A stretch of 64,000 nucleotides of DNA from Thalassotalea sp. G2M2-11 (lineage in GTDB: Bacteria; Pseudomonadota; Gammaproteobacteria; Enterobacterales; Alteromonadaceae): the NCBI RefSeq assembly GCF_017168195.1, contig NZ_JADNYL010000002.1, positions 620,001 to 684,000 of the forward strand, in the 5' to 3' direction. Position 1 is the stretch's first letter. Each line of letters begins with the position of its first letter. The notes below the pieces were generated by a model. That model was not told the DNA's origin. It saw only the letters and a program-made list of their open reading frames with translations, and did no database searches. A program made the translations under genes and the position numbers. Shown piece after piece: positions 32,949 to 41,059 of this stretch.

Positions 32949-33236
32949 ATGATTAGCTCACTAATATTATCTCTTGCAATGAATGCAGCACCAGCACCAA
33001 GCGTTGACGCTGTCACATTAGAAGTAGAACAAAGCGGAAAAAGAATCAAAATTTCTGATGAATTCTCAATAAAGCAATCTGGAAAAAGAATCAAAATTTC
33101 TGATGAATTCTCAATCAAGCAAGCTGGAAAAAGAATTAAAATTTCTGATGAATTCTCAATCAAGCAAGCAGGAAAAAGAATTAAAATTTCTGATGAATTC
33201 TCAATTAAGCAAGCTGGAAAAAGAATTAAAATCTAG
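32949..33236 (+). CDS. Small protein of tandem 15-residue repeats
   Basis: I do not recognise this 95-residue protein. Residues 1-28 are hydrophobic and then Ala/Pro-rich (MISSLILSLAMNAAPAPS), resembling a weak signal peptide without the usual basic start. Residues 29-88 are four copies of (S/A)GKRIKISDEFSIKQ and 89-95 a fifth truncated copy ending KRIKI. Each unit alternates hydrophobic and charged residues (RIKI, then FSIKQ) around an acidic SDE turn, as expected of stacked beta strands. A strong AAGGAA lies eight bases before the ATG. Repeat copies differ almost only at synonymous sites, so it is translated and selected. The next small gene starts ten bases after its stop. An amyloid-like, surface or matrix peptide is one reading; function unknown. 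Confidence 0.75.
   Translation: MISSLILSLAMNAAPAPSVDAVTLEVEQSGKRIKISDEFSIKQSGKRIKISDEFSIKQAGKRIKISDEFSIKQAGKRIKISDEFSIKQAGKRIKI
33033..33233 (+). repeat. 45-bp in-frame tandem repeats (4.5 copies)
   Basis: Units lie at 33033-33077, 33078-33122, 33123-33167, 33168-33212 and a partial 33213-33233, with no spacer. They are the coding repeats of the small protein. Variation is confined to codons 1, 5, 7 and 13 of the unit, and only codon 1 changes the residue (Ser to Ala). The lack of spacers rules out a CRISPR array. Confidence 0.95.
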
Positions 33237-33245
33237 GAGCAATTT

Positions 33246-33344
33246 ATGATCAAATTATTTAAATCAATTTTCATAGCGGCACCTAAAGAAAACGCTATAG
33301 CTGCTAAAATTAAAATCATTGAAGTAACAGCTAAGTCTTTATAA
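33246..33344 (+). CDS. 32-residue peptide translated after the repeat protein
   Basis: This is a very small open frame encoding a basic peptide (MIKLFKSIFIAAPKENAIAA, then KIKIIEVTAKSL). The first 12 residues are hydrophobic with spaced lysines and the second part has a KIKI motif echoing the repeat protein upstream. A strong AGGAG at 33235-33239 overlaps the upstream stop codon (TAG at 33234-33236) and sits six bases before the ATG. That arrangement is typical of translational coupling and is the main reason to believe the gene. No homologue is recognised. It could be a partner, chaperone-like or leader peptide for the repeat protein. Confidence 0.55.
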   Translation: MIKLFKSIFIAAPKENAIAAKIKIIEVTAKSL

Positions 33345-33438
33345 GCTTATCTATGAGCCATAAAGAGCAAAGCTTTTAATAGATATTCGCGACAAGGATG
33401 TTAGCGGTTATATTTTACTTAAAGGACTCACACCTAAA

Positions 33439-33639
33439 TTAAGCGCGAAAGACAAGGCAATTAAAGCCAAACATTTGATTGACTTTCATGCGTTTTTTCA
33501 TACAAAACATCGGCCAAATCAACGGGCCAAATACTAAACCAGCAACAGCCCAACGCTTACGACCTAAGCCACTGGTTAACGCCTGACAATAGAAGAAAAT
33601 TGAAAATAGTAACGCGACAACGCTAGCAACCAAAAACAT
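33439..33639 (-). CDS. Small predicted membrane protein
   Basis: This 66-residue frame on the minus strand looks like a real small membrane protein. Residues 2-21 form one hydrophobic helix (FLVASVVALLFSIFFYCQAL) and residues 29-46 a second (RWAVAGLVFGPLIWPMFC), joined by a basic GLGRKR loop and followed by a basic KKRMK segment, so the inside is probably the loop side. The ribosome site is weak. It lies alone between the repeat-peptide genes and the fadIJ terminator, in convergent orientation to the peptides. I do not recognise the family. Confidence 0.55.
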   Translation of the reverse strand: MFLVASVVALLFSIFFYCQALTSGLGRKRWAVAGLVFGPLIWPMFCMKKRMKVNQMFGFNCLVFRA

Positions 33640-33763
33640 ACTCGTTTAGCCCAAATGCTGAATGAAAACTAATGGCGCGCAATATAATTGATCAAGGCTT
33701 TTTTTTCAACATTTTTAGAGTAAATATTCAACATTTCCTAGTTGATAAATAATGCCTTCAATG

Positions 33764-33794
33764 AATAAAAAAAGAGGCAAATCTATGCCTCTTT
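33764..33794 (-). terminator. Terminator after fadJ
   Basis: An inverted repeat AAGAGGC...GCCTCTT (33772-33793) has an A-run on its left flank. Read on the minus strand it is a hairpin followed by seven T residues, 57 bp beyond the fadJ stop. On the plus strand only three T follow, so termination there would be weaker. Confidence 0.8.
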
Positions 33795-33850
33795 CTGAAC
33801 AATATTTTGCCTCTGTAATGGCAAAAACCTACCGGAGTATAGGGTGACGA

Positions 33851-35989
33851 TTAAGGATAAAATAACTCTCCCTTTTCAGCCATATCGACCAATAACTGAC
33901 AAGGCGTGAATCTAGCATCCACTTCCTGCTTCCATTGGTTTAATTTCACCACAATGTTATTAGCACCTACTTGATCGATATACCTAAATGGCCCTCCTAA
34001 AAATGGTGGAAAGCCAATACCAAAAATAGCACCAATGTCACCGTCACGAGCATTTCGTATAATACCTTCATCGAAACACCGTACTGCTTCATTAAGCATC
34101 ATATAAGTACAGCGCAAACTGATATCTTCCGTCGACAGCGATTCTGACTTAGTAATGCCGAGTAATTGATATACACTCTCGTCTACTTGCTTTTTCTTAG
34201 TATTGTATTGATAAAAGCCCTTCTTGGTTTTTCTTCCTAAACGGCCATCCTCAATCAGCTTATTGAATGCTGATGGCGGCGCAAATCGTTCTCCTAATTC
34301 AGCTTCTAAGATCGGACCTATTTTCGCTCCAATATCAATACCCACTTCATCCAATAATTGCATTGGACCCACAGGGAAGCCAAACTTAACCAAGGCTTTA
34401 TCAATCTTCTCCACTGGCTCACCCGAAAGTAACAATATAGCTGCTTCATTCATATAAGGCGCTAAAATACGATTGACATAAAATCCAGCTTTGTCTTTTA
34501 CCACAATCGGTGTTTTCCCTTGTTTTTTCGCCAATGCAACTGTCGTAGAAATGGTTTGATCAGAGGTTTTATCATGAGCAATGATTTCAGCTAAAGGCAT
34601 TTTATCTACGGGAGAAAAATAGTGTAAACCTATCACATTCTCTGGGCGTTTAGCTTTTTCTGCAATTTGCCCTATCGGTAGGCTCGATGTGTTACTGGCA
34701 AATATAGTGCTTTCTTTACAATGGCTTTCAATATCAGCCACCATATTTTGTTTCAAAGCTAAGTCTTCAAATACAGCCTCAATAACAACATCTGTTGCTT
34801 TGAAACCTGTATAGTCTGTTGTCCCTGTGATCATCGACATTTGTTTTTGCTGTTCGCTTTTTTTCATAAAGCGACGTTTCACTTTCTTATTTAAGATATC
34901 AAAACTGTATTTCAGCGCATGATGAATGCCTTGATGATTAATGTCTTTTATCCGTACAGGCAATTTAGCTTTTGTTGCGGTAACAAACGCAATGCCTCCC
35001 CCCATCAATCCACCACCGAGTACTGCGACATTACTGATAGGTAAAGCTTCTACGCCTTCAATACCCTGTTCTTTTTTCATATCAGTTGTCGCAAAGAAAA
35101 TTTGGCGCAATTCTTTTGATACTGGCGTCATCACTAAATGACCAAAATGATCCGCTTCGAGTTGATAGCCTTTCGCTGGAGATTGCTCAACACCGGTTTT
35201 AACACAATCAATAATTTTCAACGGTGCAGGGTAGTTACCTTTCGTTTTGCCTAATACGGTTTTAGTTGCTTGATTAAAAAGTACTTTTCTTCCCGGTGCC
35301 GTTCTTTCAAGGAACTTACCAAGCATATTAAGTTTAACCTTAGAGTATTTAGGCTTACCGCCGCTAACTTTGCCTGATAGAATTAATTTTTCAGCGACAT
35401 CCGTTAGCACACTTTCAGGCACCACATCATTAACAAGCCCCGCTTTCAACGCTTGCTTGGCCCGGAGCTGCTTGCCTGTTAGCATCATATCCAAGGCTTT
35501 TTGAATACCTACCAGTTTAGGTAAACGCTGCGTGCCACCACTACCTGGTAATAAACCTAACTGTACTTCCGGCAGACCTAATGCAGTTTTAGGGTTGTCA
35601 CTACAAATTCTGGCATGACAAGCCATTGCCAGCTCTAAACCACCACCTAAACAAGCGCCATTAATGGCAGCAACTACTGGAATGTCAATTTGCTCTAGCT
35701 GGTCAAAAATCATTTGCCCTTGTCGAGACAAGGCAATCGCTTCTTGTGCACTTTGGCAACTCGCCAACATGTTAATGTCTGCCCCAGCAACAAAAGAGTC
35801 TTTTTTACCGCTAACCAGAACCACGCCACGAAGTGTGTTGTCTTGCTTGATTTCACTTAAGACTTTTGAGACTTCTTCAGCAAAAGCAGCCTTAAGAGTA
35901 TTCATTGACTCACCAGCAACATCCATCACCAAATGAGCAATGCCATTATCTTGTCTTACTAATGTAAAAGTTTGCTTATTGTTATCCAT
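33851..35989 (-). CDS. fadJ: Fatty-acid oxidation complex subunit alpha FadJ
   Basis: This is a bifunctional enoyl-CoA hydratase / 3-hydroxyacyl-CoA dehydrogenase of beta-oxidation. From the ATG at 35989 it is 712 residues, like the 714 of E. coli FadJ. The crotonase domain has [11 protein letters not shown] and [14 protein letters not shown] with the catalytic Glu pair in [17 protein letters not shown]. The dehydrogenase domain has the NAD motif [23 protein letters not shown] and the catalytic His in [17 protein letters not shown] longer open frame to 36037 adds 16 residues inside fadI and is not supported. The start overlaps the fadI stop by one base (TAATG). Confidence 0.96.
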   Translation of the reverse strand: MDNNKQTFTLVRQDNGIAHLVMDVAGESMNTLKAAFAEEVSKVLSEIKQDNTLRGVVLVSGKKDSFVAGADINMLASCQSAQEAIALSRQGQMIFDQLEQIDIPVVAAINGACLGGGLELAMACHARICSDNPKTALGLPEVQLGLLPGSGGTQRLPKLVGIQKALDMMLTGKQLRAKQALKAGLVNDVVPESVLTDVAEKLILSGKVSGGKPKYSKVKLNMLGKFLERTAPGRKVLFNQATKTVLGKTKGNYPAPLKIIDCVKTGVEQSPAKGYQLEADHFGHLVMTPVSKELRQIFFATTDMKKEQGIEGVEALPISNVAVLGGGLMGGGIAFVTATKAKLPVRIKDINHQGIHHALKYSFDILNKKVKRRFMKKSEQQKQMSMITGTTDYTGFKATDVVIEAVFEDLALKQNMVADIESHCKESTIFASNTSSLPIGQIAEKAKRPENVIGLHYFSPVDKMPLAEIIAHDKTSDQTISTTVALAKKQGKTPIVVKDKAGFYVNRILAPYMNEAAILLLSGEPVEKIDKALVKFGFPVGPMQLLDEVGIDIGAKIGPILEAELGERFAPPSAFNKLIEDGRLGRKTKKGFYQYNTKKKQVDESVYQLLGITKSESLSTEDISLRCTYMMLNEAVRCFDEGIIRNARDGDIGAIFGIGFPPFLGGPFRYIDQVGANNIVVKLNQWKQEVDARFTPCQLLVDMAEKGELFYP

Positions 35990-37293
35990 TAATCTGTCTC
36001 CACAATCATAGCTGCACCAAGACCACCAGCGGCACATGCGGTTGTTAAACCAGTGCCCCCTCCTCGACGTTTTAATTCATTGAGTGTTTGAACGATTAAC
36101 CTAGTGCCAGTAGCAGCAAATGGATGACCATAAGCAAGCGAGCCTCCCATAACATTAAATTTATCCATATCAATTTCACCAATGGCTTTGTCTCGGCCTA
36201 AATGTTCTTGGGCAAACTTGTCACTGGCAAACATTTTCATGTTCGCTAGCGCTTGCGCCCCGAATGCTTCATGCATTTCAATCAAATCTAAGTCTTTTAA
36301 TTCCATGCCCGCTCGTTTTAATGCTAATGGTGTCGCATAGCTTGGCCCCATTAACATATCCTGCCACACATTAATGGCAGCAAAACCATAACTTCGAATA
36401 TAACCTAATGGTTGATAACCTAACTCTTTTGCCCGCCCTTCTCGCATAATAAGCACCGCTGAAGCACCATCGGTTAAAGCGGTACTGTTGGCCGCTGTTA
36501 CCGTGCCATGTTTACGATCAAAAACCGGACGTAATTTTTCATACCCGGCTAACTCTGAGTTTTCTCGTATACAGTTATCTTTATCAATAAATGCTTTATA
36601 CGGTTCAACATGTGCGGTCATCACTTCGTCGGCTAGTTTGCCTTCTTGCCATGATTTTGTCGCTAAAGTATGAGAACGATGTGCTAGCTCATCTTGTGCT
36701 TGACGCGTAATACCATGGGTTTTCGCCATTTGTTCAGCGGTTTGTCCCATTGATAACCCAGTTGAATACTCAGCAACAGCTGGAGGAACTGGTAAAATAT
36801 CTTTAAAGCGCAAGGTTTTAAGTAATGACAGTTTTTGACCTAAGGTCTTAGTTTTACTCAGATCTAATAAAGTACGGGCGAATTTTTTCGAAAGGCCAAT
36901 CGGTGCAACAGAAGATGAGTCAGCACCGCCAGCAATACCAACATCAATAATGCCAGCCATAATTGATTCAGCAACATTAACAGTAGACTGAAAGCTTGTC
37001 GCACAAGCGCGAGAAACACTATAAGCATCGGTACTAACATCCATGCCAGTACCAAGCACAATTTCTCTGGCTATGTTAGGCGCTTCTGGCATTTGTACCA
37101 CCTGCCCAAACACTAGCTGTTCAATAATCGCAGGATCGACATCATGCTTTTTGATTAATTCGTTAACAACCAATTTGCCTAAATCAACTGCGGGTACACC
37201 ATGAAATGCTGTTGCTTGTTTAGCAAATGGTGTTCGAAGCCCGGCAACAATGGCTATTCGCTCCCCACCCGCTGTTTGTAATTTTATCGTCAT
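35989..37293 (-). CDS. fadI: Acetyl-CoA C-acyltransferase FadI
   Basis: This thiolase cleaves 3-ketoacyl-CoA and forms the second half of the FadIJ complex. The 434-residue protein (E. coli FadI 436) has the acylated Cys in [15 protein letters not shown], the His block in [17 protein letters not shown] and the second catalytic Cys in [22 protein letters not shown] lies seven bases before the ATG. It leads the fadIJ operon. A FadR-like palindrome 32 bp upstream of the start implies repression relieved by long-chain acyl-CoA. Confidence 0.96.
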   Translation of the reverse strand: MTIKLQTAGGERIAIVAGLRTPFAKQATAFHGVPAVDLGKLVVNELIKKHDVDPAIIEQLVFGQVVQMPEAPNIAREIVLGTGMDVSTDAYSVSRACATSFQSTVNVAESIMAGIIDVGIAGGADSSSVAPIGLSKKFARTLLDLSKTKTLGQKLSLLKTLRFKDILPVPPAVAEYSTGLSMGQTAEQMAKTHGITRQAQDELAHRSHTLATKSWQEGKLADEVMTAHVEPYKAFIDKDNCIRENSELAGYEKLRPVFDRKHGTVTAANSTALTDGASAVLIMREGRAKELGYQPLGYIRSYGFAAINVWQDMLMGPSYATPLALKRAGMELKDLDLIEMHEAFGAQALANMKMFASDKFAQEHLGRDKAIGEIDMDKFNVMGGSLAYGHPFAATGTRLIVQTLNELKRRGGGTGLTTACAAGGLGAAMIVETD

Positions 37294-37325
37294 GACTTAT
37301 CCTCATTGGTCATTGAACTTAGCTA

Positions 37326-37342
37326 AAGAGGTCTGACCTCTT
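37326..37342 (-). promoter_or_regulatory. FadR-like operator of fadIJ
   Basis: AAGAGGTCTGACCTCTT is a perfect 17-bp palindrome around a central base. Its core GGTCTGACC matches the core of the E. coli FadR site (TGGTCNGACCA). It lies 33 bases upstream of the fadI start and just downstream of a plausible promoter, where a repressor would block transcription. Binding by FadR is inferred. Confidence 0.75.
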
Positions 37343-37353
37343 GTTGTAATTTC

Positions 37354-37381
37354 ATTCTACCTTGTAATTTTGATATTTCAA
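37354..37381 (-). promoter_or_regulatory. Candidate promoter of fadIJ
   Basis: On the minus strand TTGAAA (complement of 37376-37381) and TAGAAT (complement of 37354-37359) are 16 bp apart. The expected transcription start near 37347 puts the FadR-like palindrome at about +5 to +21. Confidence 0.5.
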
Positions 37382-37558
37382 CTGAATCACTGTTCCCCTT
37401 GAGTAATAATATGCTATTACTTCGGGTTCTCGAGTTTTATTCGACAATATGTTTTACATTTTATCTCTAGCACTTGTATTTAAAATCTTGAACCATATAT
37501 AAAAGCTTAGGTCGAATCGATTAACTAACAATTCATTAACAATAAAGAACGAATCTAT

Positions 37559-38515
37559 ATGGCAATTGAATACTTTTCTTCGTTAAAAGCACATTTATCA
37601 AATCAAATTATTGGTCAAACGGCATTAGTTGATAATTTATTAATCGCTTTGTTAGCAAATGGTCACTTAATTGTAGAAGGTCCTCCAGGTTTAGCGAAAA
37701 CGAGAGCGGTTAATGCATTGGCTGATGGCATAGAAGCCGACTTTCACCGGATTCAATTTACCCCAGATTTACTTCCTGCTGATTTAACGGGTACCGATAT
37801 ATATCGCCCTGAAGACGGCAGTTTTGTCTTTCAGTCAGGGCCGCTTTTTCGTAATTTGGTTTTAGCCGATGAAATCAACCGTGCGCCAGCTAAAGTACAA
37901 TCAGCCTTATTAGAAGCGATGGCTGAAGGACAAATTACCGTAGGACGCAAAACTTATCCTTTACCTGAGCTATTTTTAGTAATGGCCACACAAAACCCAA
38001 TTGAGCAGGAAGGTACCTACCCATTACCTGAAGCGCAATTGGATCGTTTCTTAATGCATGTTGAAATTGACTACCCTGATGCAGCCAGTGAGCTAGAAAT
38101 ACTAAAACTCAACCGTGGTGAAGCCATTGGTGAAGAGCAGCCTAAAGTCAGTGAAATTTCTCAAGCCGATATTTTTGCAGCCCGTGAGCAAGTGATGAAA
38201 ATTCACATGGCACCTGCGATTGAAAAATACATCGTCGATTTGATCATGGCAACACGCCAGCCTGAGCAATATGATGATAAACTCAAACAATGGTTAGCTT
38301 ATGGCGCTAGCCCTCGCGCAACAATCGCCCTTGATCGATGCGCAAGAGCGAGAGCGTGGTTACACGGCAGAGACTTTGTCGGTCCAGAAGATGTACAAGC
38401 AGTTTTTCACAATGTATTACGCCATCGGATCTTATTAACGTACCAAGCAGAAGCCGAAGGCATTAACGCAAACCAATTGCTTGATCATTTATTAAGTTTA
38501 GTCGCAGTCGCTTAA
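37559..38515 (+). CDS. MoxR-family AAA+ ATPase
   Basis: This 318-residue AAA+ chaperone-like ATPase has Walker A VEGPPGLAKTRAV, Walker B LVLADEINRAPAKVQ, the sensor block MATQNPIEQEGTYPLPEAQ and the C-terminal lid with GASPRATIALDRCAR. MoxR proteins assist the assembly or activation of von Willebrand factor A proteins. Those follow directly: DUF58 after 8 bp and two VWA genes further on, so this is the head of a Bat-type operon. The 265-bp gap upstream also holds the divergent fadI promoter. No enzyme complex is known for this branch. Confidence 0.95.
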   Translation: MAIEYFSSLKAHLSNQIIGQTALVDNLLIALLANGHLIVEGPPGLAKTRAVNALADGIEADFHRIQFTPDLLPADLTGTDIYRPEDGSFVFQSGPLFRNLVLADEINRAPAKVQSALLEAMAEGQITVGRKTYPLPELFLVMATQNPIEQEGTYPLPEAQLDRFLMHVEIDYPDAASELEILKLNRGEAIGEEQPKVSEISQADIFAAREQVMKIHMAPAIEKYIVDLIMATRQPEQYDDKLKQWLAYGASPRATIALDRCARARAWLHGRDFVGPEDVQAVFHNVLRHRILLTYQAEAEGINANQLLDHLLSLVAVA

Positions 38516-38523
38516 AGTCTACT

Positions 38524-39525
38524 ATGTGGTTAAATCAAACGGTAAAACAACAGGCAACTCCCGATAAGTTACTTGAACAAGTGGCTAGTTCGGGGATCAA
38601 CTTATCAATTAACGAATTAATCCAGTACCAAAATAAAGCTTCCTTGATTAATTTGACCGCCGCCAAAAACCTAAAAGGTCAAATGAGCGGAAATTACCTC
38701 GCCCGTTCTAAAGGACGAGGTATGGAATTTGATGAAGTTCGCCATTACCAAAATGGCGATGATATTCGCGCCATCGACTGGCGAGTCACGGCTCGAACAG
38801 GTAAAACCCACACCAAACTTTTCAGAGAAGAAGTTGAACGACCCGTGCTTATTGCTACTGATTTAAGTACCAACATGCTTTTTGGTAGTCAACTACTTTT
38901 CAAATCGGTACAAGGTGCACACCTTGCTGCGTTGGTAGCATGGCATGCTAAAGGACGAGGCGACCGTATCGGGGGTATTGTCTTTAATCAAACACAACAT
39001 ACTGAACTTAAACCTCGTAGCCGTAAAGAAGGCGTATTACACTATTTGCATGCCCTAACCCGTTGTCATAATGAAAGTGAACAACTGTTAAATACACCAT
39101 TAAATGAACAAGCCAATCAATTAGCGTTCGAGCAAAACTGCTTGCGTTTACGCCAATTATCTCGGCCTGGTAGTTTGGTCTATTTGATCACCGACGGTTA
39201 CCACGTTAATCAAGAAGCGATCCGCCATTTATCGAATATCAGCCGTCATTGTGAATTAGTTGTGTGTTTAATTTCAGATCCTTTAGAAAACGAATTGCCA
39301 CCATGTGAGCATAAATTAACTGTTAGCGTTACCGATGGTGAACGCAAGCAACATTTAACCTTAGGTGATAAAGCCACAGCACAACGTTACCAGCAGCAGG
39401 CTCAAAGTTTTCTTAAACAAAAGCAGCAACTACTCGAAAAAGCAGGCGCACGATTACTCAGTTTCAGCGCCGGCCAGTTATTAGAAGATCAAATTAAAAA
39501 CGGAGTAGCTCCATGGATCCGTTAA
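38524..39525 (+). CDS. DUF58 domain protein
   Basis: This 333-residue protein resembles a degenerate VWA domain. The DUF58 block is GRGMEFDEVRHYQNGDDIR with AIDWRVTARTGKTHTKLF, followed by RPVLIATDLSTNMLFGS, where a MIDAS-like DxSxxM is visible. DUF58 genes almost always follow a moxR gene and are thought to be its client. The stop overlaps the start of the next gene by 13 bases. No membrane helix is predicted, so it is probably cytosolic. Confidence 0.93.
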   Translation: MWLNQTVKQQATPDKLLEQVASSGINLSINELIQYQNKASLINLTAAKNLKGQMSGNYLARSKGRGMEFDEVRHYQNGDDIRAIDWRVTARTGKTHTKLFREEVERPVLIATDLSTNMLFGSQLLFKSVQGAHLAALVAWHAKGRGDRIGGIVFNQTQHTELKPRSRKEGVLHYLHALTRCHNESEQLLNTPLNEQANQLAFEQNCLRLRQLSRPGSLVYLITDGYHVNQEAIRHLSNISRHCELVVCLISDPLENELPPCEHKLTVSVTDGERKQHLTLGDKATAQRYQQQAQSFLKQKQQLLEKAGARLLSFSAGQLLEDQIKNGVAPWIR

Positions 39526-40040
39526 ATCAACTGAAAGCGATACACATGCCAACTCCAGTAAGTAATTTTCCCCTTGCTTACGGTTGGTGGCTGCTTGCCG
39601 CATTCATTTTACTGACAACAGCTTTAATCATCCGTCACTGGTTAATGGCACGTCGCTTCAATCGTGCTAAAAAACAAGCATTAACTCATTTATCAAATAA
39701 CCAACTCTCACAACAAGAAATACTTGAAACATTGAAATGGCTCTGTTTACAGTATTTTCCTCGTGCAGAAATTGCTGCTCTTCATGGACAACAGTTTGGT
39801 GAATTTTTAACACAGTTATTACCGGAACAATCTCAACAAGCTCCTTTTATTCAAACAATCGATCATGCGCTTATCACCCAATATCAATTGAGCTCGACTG
39901 AAAATACTGACAATGAGGCGCTGACCAAAGCAGTGACATTATGGATAAAAACGGCATTAACGAAAAAAAATATACAAACCATGAATGAGCGCCAACAAGC
40001 AGTATCAGGCACCTTAGCTGTTAAGGAGGCACAATCATGA
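39513..40040 (+). CDS. DUF4381 membrane protein
   Basis: This 175-residue protein has one N-terminal membrane helix (about residues 24-42, YGWWLLAAFILLTTALII) after the family signature LNQLKAIHMPTPVSNFPLAYGW split around it. The remaining cytosolic part is helical. The family is found only in MoxR/VWA operons; its role is unknown. It overlaps the DUF58 gene at the 5' end and the next VWA gene by four bases (ATGA), which indicates coupled translation. Confidence 0.9.
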   Translation: MDPLNQLKAIHMPTPVSNFPLAYGWWLLAAFILLTTALIIRHWLMARRFNRAKKQALTHLSNNQLSQQEILETLKWLCLQYFPRAEIAALHGQQFGEFLTQLLPEQSQQAPFIQTIDHALITQYQLSSTENTDNEALTKAVTLWIKTALTKKNIQTMNERQQAVSGTLAVKEAQS

Positions 40041-41059
40041 TCGAGTTTGCGCTTCCTTGGGTATTAATTGCATTACCTTTGCCCTTAGTTATTTATTGGT
40101 TGCCGGCAAAAAATAAAAATGAAGCAGCGCCATTACGCATGCCAACATTAGTTCAAGGATTACCGAGTACAGAAGCGGGCACAAGTGGCAAAAAAGCACC
40201 ACTTTCCTTATTAACCAGTTTATGGGTGTTATTAGTCATAGCGACCAGTCAACCGCAATGGTTAGGAGATGCAGTAAATATCCCGACCCAAGGCCGTGAA
40301 ATGATGGTGGCGGTTGATCTTTCTGGCAGTATGCAAGTAGAAGATATGAGTCTGAACGGCAACTCAGTGAATCGGCTAGAGATGCTCAAAGTGCTACTTG
40401 GTGAATTTATTGAGCGACGCGTGGGCGACCGTATCGGTTTAATTTTATTCGGTGATGATGCTTATATGCAGACACCAATGACTTTTGACCGTAAAACTGT
40501 ACAGCAAATGTTAGATGAAACCGTTTTAGGTCTTGTGGGAAAACAAACCGCGATTGGTGATGCTATCGCCTTAGCGGTCAAGCGTTTCGATGAGAAAAAA
40601 GAGTCGAATCGAGTATTACTCCTGTTAACCGATGGTCAGAATACCGCAGGAAAAATACAACCTGATCAGGCGCTTGAGTTAGCCGTTGCCAAAGGTGTGA
40701 CTATCTATTCAGTCGGTATCGGTGCCGATGTGATGATCCAGCAATCACTGTTTGGCCAACGCCGGGTTAACCCATCAAGTGAATTAGATGAAAAATCTTT
40801 AAAACGCTTAGCAGAGCAAACGGGTGGCCAATATTTTCGCGCCCGCAGCAGTGAAGACATGAATGAAATTTATCAGCTACTCGACCAATTAGAGCCTGTA
40901 GAGCAAGAGCAGCAACAAATGCGCCCTTTAACAGCATTGTTTTATTACCCGTTAGCACTTGCAGTTATTCTGGCGTTCATAACCCTTTTAATAAAAAGCT
41001 TGCCCTATTTATTACCTCGTCAAAGTAAAAATCACTCATTAGGTGGCCAACATGACTGA
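40037..41059 (+). CDS. VWA-domain membrane protein (BatA-like)
   Basis: This 340-residue protein has N-terminal helices (residues ~5-22 and ~60-78), a VWA domain facing one side of the membrane and a C-terminal helix (residues ~305-325). The MIDAS metal site is complete: MVAVDLSGSMQVED (DxSxS), the Thr in GKQTAIGDAIALA, and LLLTDGQNTAG. The start ATG overlaps the DUF4381 stop, with an excellent AAGGAGG seven bases upstream, probably the strongest site in the operon. It corresponds to BatA of the Bacteroides aerotolerance operon. Confidence 0.93.
   Translation: MIEFALPWVLIALPLPLVIYWLPAKNKNEAAPLRMPTLVQGLPSTEAGTSGKKAPLSLLTSLWVLLVIATSQPQWLGDAVNIPTQGREMMVAVDLSGSMQVEDMSLNGNSVNRLEMLKVLLGEFIERRVGDRIGLILFGDDAYMQTPMTFDRKTVQQMLDETVLGLVGKQTAIGDAIALAVKRFDEKKESNRVLLLLTDGQNTAGKIQPDQALELAVAKGVTIYSVGIGADVMIQQSLFGQRRVNPSSELDEKSLKRLAEQTGGQYFRARSSEDMNEIYQLLDQLEPVEQEQQQMRPLTALFYYPLALAVILAFITLLIKSLPYLLPRQSKNHSLGGQHD

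Noticed and set aside
32921-33163. Minus-strand frame with IENSSEILILFP repeats
   Set aside because: It is the antisense shadow of the plus-strand coding repeats, without a ribosome site; synonymous-site variation supports the plus frame.
33033-33233. Direct repeats that could be taken for a CRISPR array
   Set aside because: The 45-bp units abut with no spacers, stay in one reading frame, and no cas genes are near.
33033-33344. Repeat protein as a RiPP precursor
   Set aside because: No radical SAM, ATP-grasp, YcaO or lanthionine enzyme and no peptide exporter lies nearby.
41043-41051. GTG start for the VWA-TPR protein at 41043
   Set aside because: The ATG at 41052 has AGGTGG at proper spacing; the GTG lies within that ribosome site.
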